Of a DNA stretch of 5,882 bases, positions 1 to 5,882 are shown one piece after another (within the stretch, counting starts at the first letter, position 1; every line of letters begins with the position of its first letter). The stretch is taken from positions 1 to 5,882 of the forward strand of contig JAPLOC010001118.1 in NCBI GenBank assembly GCA_026692825.1, read 5' to 3'. A program made the translations under genes and the position numbers. This DNA comes from Planctomycetota bacterium. Its GTDB lineage: Bacteria; Planctomycetota; Planctomycetia; Planctomycetales; Planctomycetaceae. Below the pieces are notes generated by a model, which saw nothing but the letters and a program-made list of their open reading frames with translations, was not told the origin of the DNA and did not search any database.

Positions 1-50
1 GACGAAGTTGCCCCACGAAAGTCATGCTGCGAAACTCGCTTACTGCGGGC

Positions 51-329
51 ACACAAAAGCGGGACATAGTGAGTTTCAAGACTTCTGCGGTCTTCCTGGC
101 AGTCGCAAACAGGATTCCAGGCCCAAAGCATGGGCGGTAGGGCGCGTCCAGTCGTCGTTGCCGAACCGCCGACCACGCGGCACCGAATGATGCAATCGCT
201 GCAATTCGCCGCTTGAGAGCGGCTCGTTGACACGCTCCCACCACACCGCATCACGCGGCGCCGGCGTGCCACGCCAGAGCCACGGGTCATCAGCGGACAA
301 CCAGCCAGGCAGGGGGCCTGTCGCTTTAG
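51..329. repeat. Direct repeat copy 1, containing a transposase 3' end
   Basis: This stretch matches 1901-2181 in the same orientation. From 61 to 329 the two align without any gap at a constant offset of 1852 bases. I count about 42 mismatches in 269 positions, or about 84% identity. The match fades left of about 51 and stops at about 329, where the flanks become unrelated. The shared part is the 3' end of a REP-associated transposase gene plus a short downstream tail (gggacat, then an A-rich stretch). The two copies bracket the plus-strand gene at 594-1871. The count was made by hand, so the exact edges could move by a few bases. Confidence 0.85.
76..329 (-). pseudogene. REP-associated tyrosine transposase (RAYT, Y1 family), C-terminal remnant
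   Basis: The minus-strand frame ending in TGA at 76-78 gives about 84 residues that resemble the tail of REP-associated tyrosine transposases. Visible landmarks are WERVNEPLSSGELQRL, then SVPRGRRFGNDDW, then LGLESCLRLPGRPQKS. Family members usually carry a 'RVN.P.t..El..lr.s..RGrPfG...W' block and end in 'LGLEStLRprGRPrK'. Known intact members are roughly 200 residues or more and have an N-terminal HUH/Y1 nuclease domain. That domain, with its His-x-His and catalytic Tyr, is absent here. The frame stays open to 450, but residues coded beyond about 329 look unrelated to the family and match nothing in copy 2. This is therefore a truncated remnant without nuclease function. No stop interrupts the surviving part, unlike copy 2. 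Confidence 0.75.
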
Positions 330-593
330 TTGATCCGATCGCGTGTTTGCAACCGGAGTGACGCCGCTTAGCTTCGTCGCTACAAAATCGACAGCCCCCA
401 CGTTGGCCAGGTGATCGTCGTCCCCGAGTCAAGAACGCGCTCTGTCCCACTTTTTGCCCTCGATCTCACTTGTTCCCAGACCGGCGTCGCGGCTGCGAGC
501 CATGATGTCGGTTCGACTACAATTGGCTTCGTTGCACGGTCGATCGAAGGAGCTGCCGCCGCAGAAACCCGTTGTTCACCTCTGGAAAATACC

Positions 594-1871
594 ATGATGC
601 AGCGAATGGATCGTCGAAAATTCCTCGTGAGCGGGGTCTCGGCATTCGCCGGGCTGGGGGTGCGTCACGAAATTCTTGCTGCGGAGTCTCGGTTCCAACC
701 AAGTCCCCTGCGGCTGTCGAGCGACGCCGTTTCGCCGGGAACGGGAATCGTCTTGTGGGACACGCACGAAAAGGTCGAGACCGATGCGATTCAACTCGAG
801 TATTCGTATATGAAGTATGACGACGTCATCACCGGTCGAGACAACTACGACTGGTCTGCCGTCGACAAGAAACTCGACGCCATCGCGGGTCGCAGGCACC
901 AGGCGATTCTGCGATTCTACGACACGTACCCTGGCCAAAAGACGACCGTCCCGGCTTACATCAGGGATCTGCCCGATTACCGCGAGACGCGCGCGAAGAG
1001 CGAGGGGCGGCCAACCAGCTTTCCCGACTGGTCACACGGCGAGTGGCGTCGCTGTGTGCTGGCGTTCTTTGCGCGGTTCTCGGAACGCTATGATCGTGAT
1101 CCTCGTCTGGCGTTCTTGCAGGTCGGGTTTGGACTGTGGTCTGAGTACCACATTTACGACGGCCCGTTCAAGCTGGGCAAAACGTTTCCCTCGATGGAGT
1201 TTCAGCAAGAGTTTCTGAGGCATCTCTCAGATGTTGTTCGAACGACACCGTGGATGATCTCGGTCGACGCTGCCAGCGCCGAAGTCTCACCGATTACACA
1301 GCAGGCCGATCTCATGTCGCTCAATTTCGGAGTCTTCGACGATTCCTTTCTGTGCAAAGTCCATCGGAAAGAGACCGAACCCAATTGGAACGCCCTGGAT
1401 CGTGAACGCTGGAAGCGGGCTCCCGCCGGGGGAGAGTTCAGTTACTACACCCCGCGCGATCAGAAAGAGGCGCTGGCGACCAATGGCCCGTATGGCGAGT
1501 CGTTCGAGAAGGCTGCGGCGCGCTTTCACATCTGTTTCCTCATTGGAAGCGACCAGCCGAGCTATCGGTCGATGGACCGCATTCGAGAGGCGGGTCGCGC
1601 GTGCGGCTACCGTTTCGAAGTCACGCGTTTCGAGACCAACGGCCGCCAGACTCGCGTCACTGTGAAGAACACCGGTGTTGCGCCCTGCTATTTCGACATG
1701 TACGTCAGCCTGGACGGCCAGCGCAGCCAGACCAGTCTTCGCCACTTGTTGCCGGGCGATGATCGAGTGAGCGTGATCGATCGACCGCCGGGGGGTAAGC
1801 CTCCGCAGATTGAGTCGGATCGGCTGGTCGCCGGTCAGAAAATCCCGTTGCAGGCAAACCTGAACGCCTGA
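594..1871 (+). CDS. Tat-exported glycosidase-like protein (DUF4832 type)
   Basis: A 425-residue protein starting with a twin-arginine signal: MDRRKFLVSG at residues 5-14, a short hydrophobic stretch to about 23 and a possible cleavage after LAA (28-30). It probably acts outside the cytoplasm. Residues about 50-245 read like a TIM-barrel glycoside-hydrolase fold: YDWSAVDKKLD (85-95), ILRFYDTYPG (105-114), RYDRDPRLAFLQVGFGLWSEYH (165-186). This is followed by a GGE motif (279-281), LIGSDQPSY (316-324) and a beta-rich C-terminal block with VTVKNTGVAPCYFDMYVSLDG (355-375). That order is typical of DUF4832 proteins. Glu184 and Glu281 are candidate catalytic acids by position, which is inference; the substrate is unknown. 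The ATG at 594 was chosen because it precedes the Tat motif and has a weak GGAA 7 bases upstream; the ATG at 606 is an equally reasonable start. The open frame extends back to 411, but that extension would bury the signal peptide. The gene stands alone, bracketed by two transposase-remnant repeats, and is convergent with the rhodanese gene. The region from 330 to 593 before it shows no other gene. Confidence 0.75.
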   Translation: MMQRMDRRKFLVSGVSAFAGLGVRHEILAAESRFQPSPLRLSSDAVSPGTGIVLWDTHEKVETDAIQLEYSYMKYDDVITGRDNYDWSAVDKKLDAIAGRRHQAILRFYDTYPGQKTTVPAYIRDLPDYRETRAKSEGRPTSFPDWSHGEWRRCVLAFFARFSERYDRDPRLAFLQVGFGLWSEYHIYDGPFKLGKTFPSMEFQQEFLRHLSDVVRTTPWMISVDAASAEVSPITQQADLMSLNFGVFDDSFLCKVHRKETEPNWNALDRERWKRAPAGGEFSYYTPRDQKEALATNGPYGESFEKAAARFHICFLIGSDQPSYRSMDRIREAGRACGYRFEVTRFETNGRQTRVTVKNTGVAPCYFDMYVSLDGQRSQTSLRHLLPGDDRVSVIDRPPGGKPPQIESDRLVAGQKIPLQANLNA

Positions 1872-1900
1872 AACGGCGTCGACAGGAGTGATCGCGCATG

Positions 1901-2181
1901 CACAAAAAGAAGGGGACATCGAGAGTTACAAGACTTCTTCGGACTTCGTGGTGGTCACAAACAGGATTCCAGGCCAAAAGCCTGGGCGGTCTGGCGAGTC
2001 CAGTTGTCGTCGCCGAACGGCCGACCACGCAGCACCGAATGCCGCAATCACTGCAAGTCGCCGCTCGAGAGCGGTTCGTTGACACGCTCCCACCCACGCG
2101 CATCACGCAGCGCCGGCGTGCCACGCCAGAGCAGCGGGTCATCGGACGTCAACCCGCCGGGCAGTTGGACTGCCGCTTAAG
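1901..2181. repeat. Direct repeat copy 2, containing a transposase 3' end
   Basis: Second copy of the repeat at 51-329, in the same orientation and about 84% identical by hand count. It begins about 30 bases after the stop codon of the plus-strand gene at 594-1871 and ends at about 2181. Past that point 'accgcgagtgg' has no counterpart in copy 1. The shared left tail (acaaaaa, then ggggacat) has two extra bases here compared with copy 1. Both copies lose similarity at the same point inside the transposase sequence, so the truncation may predate the duplication. Confidence 0.85.
1928..2181 (-). pseudogene. REP-associated tyrosine transposase (RAYT, Y1 family), C-terminal remnant with stops
   Basis: Reading the minus strand in the frame homologous to copy 1 gives LTSDDPLLWRGTPALRDA, WERVNEPLSSGDLQ, a TGA at 2048-2050, LRHSVLRGRPFGDDNW, TAQAFGLESCL, a second TGA at 1955-1957, then PPRSPKKS. 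The second TGA replaces a CGA arginine codon of copy 1. The original terminal TGA has become TGT, so the frame runs on. The core is closer to the family pattern than copy 1 (RGRPFGDDNW against RGRRFGNDDW), yet it carries the stop codons, so neither copy is the parent of the other in its present form. The nuclease domain is missing. It lies directly behind the plus-strand gene ending at 1871 and on the opposite strand. Confidence 0.75.
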
Positions 2182-2257
2182 ACCGCGAGTGGGGAAAAAT
2201 CGGACATTCATGAAGCGACCCCGTGTCGGCACTCATGTTAGCCACAGATCTCATACA

Positions 2258-2278
2258 CCTGCCCCTCAAGGGGGCAGG
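2258..2278. terminator. GC-rich hairpin between convergent genes, possible bidirectional terminator
   Basis: CCTGCCCC at 2258-2265 can pair perfectly with GGGGCAGG at 2271-2278 around a five-base loop (TCAAG). An alternative fold pairs CTCAAGG (2265-2271) with CCTTGAG (2281-2287). The hairpin lies 57-78 bases beyond the rhodanese stop codon on the minus strand, and about 390 bases beyond the plus-strand gene. There is no T-tract on either side, so it is not a standard intrinsic terminator. The placement and stem strength are what suggest a role. Confidence 0.4.
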
Positions 2279-2335
2279 GGCCTTGAGTGCGAAATGTCTC
2301 ACTCAGTAGAGACGATCCGATTTGGACCACTTCCC

Positions 2336-4102
2336 TTACTTGCGAGTTGAAGCTCCGGCTTCCTGGATCGGTGTCTCTTCGGCGTTTCCCCAGTCGCCCC
2401 ATCCGACGTAGTAGTTGCGGGCGCGAATCCCCAAGAGTTCCAGAGCGAACGCGTTGACCGATGCGCGGCCGCCTCCCTGGCAATGCGTGATCACTTCGGC
2501 ACCGGGTTTCACGCCCGCTCCACCGATCTTTTCTCGCAGCACTGGGAGATCAAAGAACCGCCCTTCTTCGTCCACCAGGCTGTTCCACTCGAGGTGACAC
2601 GCGTCGGGAATGTGGCCGTTTCTCTTGGAACGTTTTTCCGTTCCGGTGTATTCCTTGTCGCTACGAGCGTCAAAAACTTGAGCCGAGTTGTTTTTGAGCG
2701 CCGTCAAGACGTCGGCGCGGCTGGCTACAACGTCTTTGCGAAACGTCACAGAAAACTCCCGGGGTTCGACGTTGACCGGTTCGGTGGAGATGGGGCGATT
2801 CTCTTTGACCCACAAAGGAAATCCGCCGTTCAAGAGTCCCACGCGCTCGACGCCGATCAGACGCAGGAAAACCCACAACCGGGCGGAGTCGAGTTGCCGA
2901 CGGGAATCGTAGATCAAAATGTCATCACCGGGCTGAAGCCCCAGGTCGGCGACCCATTTTGACCAAAACTCGGCATCCTCCAGACCTCCCGATTCTTTGG
3001 CCCGATCTTCCGCAGGTTTGGTATTCACCCACACTGCTCCCGGAATGTGCCCCTTGTCGTAGTCCGCCCTGGGTCGGACGTCAAAGACGCGCAGCCGGGG
3101 CTGGCCGAGTCGCTTTTGGACCTCGTCGAACGACTCCAATCGAGCGGTAGGAGGTGCCAGTCTGAGTACGGGAGTTTCGGGATCGTTCGCCCACTCCTTG
3201 AATCCGCCCGCGTAGGATCGAACATCGGAGACTCCCAGATATTCGAGCACAAAACTCACCAGCGAGGCGCGTCCGCTGGTGTTTGAGAACGCGATGGTCG
3301 GACGTTCGATCGCGATTTCTTTGTCTTTCAAAATCGCCCGCAGGTCGGCCACCGATTTGAGTCGACCCGATTCGGAATCGAAAAGCTCGCGTGACTCAAG
3401 GTTTTTCGCGCCTGGGATCGTACCCGGGCGACTCAGGCCTTCTGTCGCTTGTTCTCCCCGAAATTCCCGGGCCGAACGCGTATCGATCAATTGCCAGCCA
3501 TCTGCCGCCTCCGCCGAGAGTTTTCCTCCGTGATGCGCAGCCAAGAGTTCGGCCTTGCTCGTCAGACGTCGGCTCGACGGTTTGGCCGCAAATTTCGCCG
3601 GCGTGGCAGCGGGCGGAACGCTGGCATCTGTTTTCAATCCAGCCGCTTCAATCGCCTTCCAGCCCCCGTTCAGCACACGCACGCGAGGAACGCGCCAATA
3701 GGTCAGGTACCACCAGGCCCGGGCGGCGGAGGCACCCAACTGATCGTCATAGACGACGACTTCACTGTCGGATCCGATCCCCAACCCGGCGATTCTCGCG
3801 CTCCATTCGGCCGCGTCGGTTCCTGCGCCGAATTTCTGACTCCAGTCGTTGACCGAAACATGCGCCGCGCCTGGCCAATGACCGGCCGCATATTTCTCAG
3901 CCGTGCGAACATCGAGGACGACTCGAGAAGCCGGTCGCTTCGGTGGCTTTTCAAGTTCGGCGACATCAATGAGCAATTCGGAACGGATCGCGCCGTCGGC
4001 GGATGCGAGATTCTGGGCGGCACTGGAATTGACCAGCCCCGACCCGACAAGGAACACAACTGCGACGCCCGTGAGTGAGCGCGCGAAACGGGAAACCAAC
4101 AT
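2336..4102 (-). CDS. Exported sulfurtransferase with four tandem rhodanese domains
   Basis: A 588-residue protein with an N-terminal signal peptide: basic MLVSRFARSL, hydrophobic TGVAVVFLVGSGLV, and a probable cleavage near SSAAQ (26-30). Four rhodanese domains follow at about 43-153, 183-307, 321-435 and 460-578, arranged as two copies of the usual two-domain thiosulfate/3-mercaptopyruvate sulfurtransferase. In domains 1 and 3 the active-site loop is VVYDDQLG (116-123) and LIYDSRRQ (396-403), the normal cysteine-less form of structural domains. Domain 2 has AFSNTSGRAS (271-280), with Ser273 where the catalytic Cys would be. Domain 4 has HCQGGGRAS (540-548), with Cys541 as the only candidate persulfide-forming residue. 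Known family members move sulfane sulfur from a donor to an acceptor such as cyanide or a thiol; the donor here is unknown. ATG at 4102 was preferred over TTG at 4111, and no clear Shine-Dalgarno is visible for either. It lies 36 bases downstream of the broken Tat gene and is probably exported to the periplasm. Confidence 0.9.
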   Translation of the reverse strand: MLVSRFARSLTGVAVVFLVGSGLVNSSAAQNLASADGAIRSELLIDVAELEKPPKRPASRVVLDVRTAEKYAAGHWPGAAHVSVNDWSQKFGAGTDAAEWSARIAGLGIGSDSEVVVYDDQLGASAARAWWYLTYWRVPRVRVLNGGWKAIEAAGLKTDASVPPAATPAKFAAKPSSRRLTSKAELLAAHHGGKLSAEAADGWQLIDTRSAREFRGEQATEGLSRPGTIPGAKNLESRELFDSESGRLKSVADLRAILKDKEIAIERPTIAFSNTSGRASLVSFVLEYLGVSDVRSYAGGFKEWANDPETPVLRLAPPTARLESFDEVQKRLGQPRLRVFDVRPRADYDKGHIPGAVWVNTKPAEDRAKESGGLEDAEFWSKWVADLGLQPGDDILIYDSRRQLDSARLWVFLRLIGVERVGLLNGGFPLWVKENRPISTEPVNVEPREFSVTFRKDVVASRADVLTALKNNSAQVFDARSDKEYTGTEKRSKRNGHIPDACHLEWNSLVDEEGRFFDLPVLREKIGGAGVKPGAEVITHCQGGGRASVNAFALELLGIRARNYYVGWGDWGNAEETPIQEAGASTRK

Positions 4103-4138
4103 GACAAGCAATCGAAGCCAGATGAACTGCTTCCGGTT

Positions 4139-4472
4139 TCAACCAATCACCCCGACGTTGATATACGCGTGCACATGCGGGGCACCGCGGAAGTGCCACA
4201 CGAAACCTGGTCCTTCGATCCGCCAGATATCCCAGGTCTTATCGTCGAGGAGATCGCCTTCCTGGTAAAACGCGAGGTGTCAGCGACTCGTGGAACTTCA
4301 GCACAGTCCGTTCCGCCGCGCTCTCGGCTGAGGGATTGGCCGCCGCAAATGTTGGCAGCCAGAGCGGAGCGGAGGCCCCGATCAGGGCGGCCCCCCCCAC
4401 GGACTGCAGGAATTGTCGACGATTGCGCGGCGGGTCGGCTGGCGGAACGGCCGCGTTGTGAGTGAGTGACAT
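4139..4472 (-). pseudogene. Tat-signal protein gene with its middle deleted and frame shifted (DUF3500-like)
   Basis: The ATG at 4472 is preceded by GGAG (4483-4486) at 10 bases. It opens with a clear twin-arginine signal: NRRQFLQSVGGAALIGASAP (residues 17-36), then TFAAANPSAE and a start of mature protein ending in VLKFHESL at residue 64. The reading frame then changes. In the first frame only missense follows (PRVLPGRRSPRR, stop). One base over, from about 4279, the sequence reads HLAFYQEGDLLDD, then WDIWRIEGPGFVWHFRGAPH, then VHAYINVGVIG and TGA at 4139-4141. From memory, this is the normal C-terminus of a planctomycete Tat-exported family of roughly 300-350 residues, in which 'FhesL' and 'HLAFY' are separated by some 200 residues. 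In the second frame a TGA lies directly upstream of the junction, so no product can span it. I infer an internal deletion with its junction at about 4277-4284. The family function is unknown to me and the DUF3500 label is tentative. Confidence 0.7.
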
Positions 4473-4573
4473 CGATTGAGTTCTCCGGGTATTGCGAAGT
4501 GGTGAAACGAGAAGACAAGTCAGACTGAGAATGGAACTGTGGCTAATGTGGATTCGTCTCGCGACGTTTCCGC

Positions 4574-5882
4574 CTAGCGGGCACCCGCGGCCGCGCCGGC
4601 CGAGGTGCCGAAGCAGTACAGGCGTTCGCCCACCCGCACATACAACCGCCCGTCAGCGACTGCCGGCGTCGCGTGGCCATCCCCCTCGAACGCGTAGTTA
4701 TACAGCTCCTTCCAACCCTGCGCGGAGTCGAGCACAGTCAATTCCCCCCCCTGGCTCAGCAGATACACCTTGCCATCTCCCGCGACGGGAGACGCGTAGT
4801 AGTTGCCGGTGGCTTTCAATCGCCCCTGTTTCAAGACCTTGCCATTCGAGGCGTCGAGTACCGACAGAATGCCACCGTCTTTCACCAGGTACAGCGCACC
4901 GCCGTAGTACAAAGGGGACGGGCAGTAGGGAATCTGTTTTGTCTGTTCCCACCGAACGTGCGTTTTCGTGATGTCGCCTGCACCTCCCGGCGCGATTGCC
5001 AAAACCACATTGCGCCCCTCCGTGTGTGCCTTGCTGACCGCCTCGTACTACTCAATCTTGGAAAGATGCCCGTCCTTGTCTCGGTCGAGCTGGGTAAAGC
5101 GTCGTTTGAACGGGTGATCGGGGAATTCGTCTTCTTCAATCGTGCCATTGCCATTGGCGTCGGCGGCGAACAGCTCCGCGACACTGAGTGGCGCGGCGCG
5201 TTCCTCCCCTTCGCTGCCGGGGGACCAGCAGGCGGCGTACAACGTGTTATCGGGTCCGATGACGGGAGTCATATTGACGATGCGCGACACTCCGTGGACG
5301 GTCCAGACTTCGTCACCGGTCTCAAGATCGTAGCCGACGATCCGCAGGGTCGCGGCGACAATGATCTGTTTGCGTCCCTCGACATTCCAGATGACGGGCG
5401 TCGCGTAATTCCTCAGGAACTCTCCCCGTTCAACCTTCCAGAGCTGCTTTCCGGTCCGCTTGTCAAACGCGGCGATAAAGGAATCGACGTCGTGATCCTG
5501 CACCAGAATCACTTTGTCCCCTTCGATGATGGGCGAGCTTCCCGCGCCGAAATCGTTCTTAAACGGTCCCATACGACGGAACCACAGCAGTTCGCCATCC
5601 TTGGTATATGCCTGCAGTCCGCTGGAACCGAAGAAGCTGACGACAATCTCGCCGTCGGTCGCTGGACTCGATTGTGCCAGGCTCCCGGTGCGGTGGTTTT
5701 TTTCCAGCTCGTCATGAGGGGCCGCCGCCTTCCACAACAGTTTGCCGCTGGAACGATCCAGCGCGAGCGTCAGCAGTTCATTTCCTTCGGCCGAGGTCAG
5801 AAAAATTCGGTCGTCGGACAACACCGGTGACGAGTGTCCCGCGGGAACATCGGTCTTCCAGACGACGTTCGCCTCGGGCGAA
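4574..5882 (-). pseudogene. PQQ-like beta-propeller protein with EF-hand loops, interrupted by in-frame TAG, 5' end outside window
   Basis: The frame is open from the right edge (SPEANVVWKTDVPAGHSSPV) for 277 codons to a TAG at 5048-5050. It then continues in the same frame for 157 more residues to TAG at 4574-4576. Both parts are built of PQQ-type blades: 'LDRSSGKLLWK', 'FDKRTGKQLWKV', 'YDLETGDEVWTV' before the stop, and 'LYLVKDGGILSVLDASNGKV' and 'DGRLYVRVGERLYCFG' after it. Two EF-hand calcium loops lie just before the stop: DANGNGTIEEDE (5126-5161) and DRDKDGHLSKIE (5051-5086). The TAG falls immediately after the last loop residue, where related proteins read on (YEAV and then blades). 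The start is outside the window. Proteins of this style are usually exported, but no signal is visible here. There is no frameshift, so the lesion is recent, a sequencing error, or read through. It lies about 100 bases upstream of the broken Tat gene, on the same strand. Confidence 0.8.

Noticed and set aside
330..450. Further part of the copy 1 transposase upstream of the repeat (minus strand frame open to 450)
   Set aside because: The translation (with FLTRGRRSPGQRGG) does not resemble the transposase family and there is no counterpart in copy 2.
518..523. TACAAT resembling a -10 box upstream of the plus-strand gene
   Set aside because: No matching -35 element at the expected distance (495-500 reads gcgagc), so I do not call a promoter.
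411..593. N-terminal extension of the DUF4832-type gene by 61 codons
   Set aside because: It would place the Tat signal 60 residues inside the protein. The extension has no homology-like features, and the ATG at 594 or 606 fits an exported protein.
51..2181. Composite transposon carrying the DUF4832-type gene
   Set aside because: The flanking elements are only transposase C-terminal remnants without the nuclease domain. They lack visible terminal structures or target duplications, so current mobility is not supported.
3449..4078. Open frame of 209 codons on the plus strand inside the rhodanese gene
   Set aside because: It is antisense to rhodanese domains 1 and 2, low in complexity and rich in Arg and Ser, with no recognisable motif.
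4673..5830. Long open frame of 385 codons on the plus strand opposite the PQQ-like gene
   Set aside because: The minus strand here shows unmistakable PQQ-type blades and EF-hand loops. The plus-strand translation has no recognisable domain and is a GC-driven antisense shadow.

Overview
The window looks like a chromosomal segment of a Planctomycetota bacterium. It is GC-rich. It carries twin-arginine-exported proteins, a PQQ-like beta-propeller protein with EF-hand loops, a multi-domain secreted rhodanese and remnants of REP-associated (Y1/IS200-like) transposases, a mix common in that phylum. The assignment is inferred from protein style; there is no rRNA or other marker gene here.

Left part (1-2181): one plus-strand gene (594-1871) encodes a Tat-exported, TIM-barrel glycosidase-like protein of the DUF4832 type. 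It lies between two direct-repeat copies of about 280 bp (51-329 and 1901-2181). I count these as about 84% identical, at a constant offset of 1852 bases. Each copy holds the C-terminal end of a REP-associated tyrosine transposase on the minus strand. Copy 1 still reads open over its remnant; copy 2 has two in-frame stops and has lost the terminal stop codon.

Middle (2182-2335): a short convergent intergenic region with a strong GC-rich hairpin that may terminate transcription.

Right part (2336-5882): three genes on the minus strand, in transcription order. First is a PQQ-like beta-propeller/EF-hand protein that runs off the right edge and is cut by an in-frame TAG. Second is a Tat-signal gene that has lost its middle and changed frame. 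Third is an intact 588-residue exported protein with four tandem rhodanese domains, of which only the last keeps the catalytic cysteine. The three are closely spaced and could have been one transcript. No shared pathway is evident from the sequence.

The main theme is decay: four of the six protein-coding loci are broken or remnants. I see no CRISPR array, RNA gene, integrase, toxin-antitoxin pair or defence cassette, and no convincing undescribed multi-gene system.
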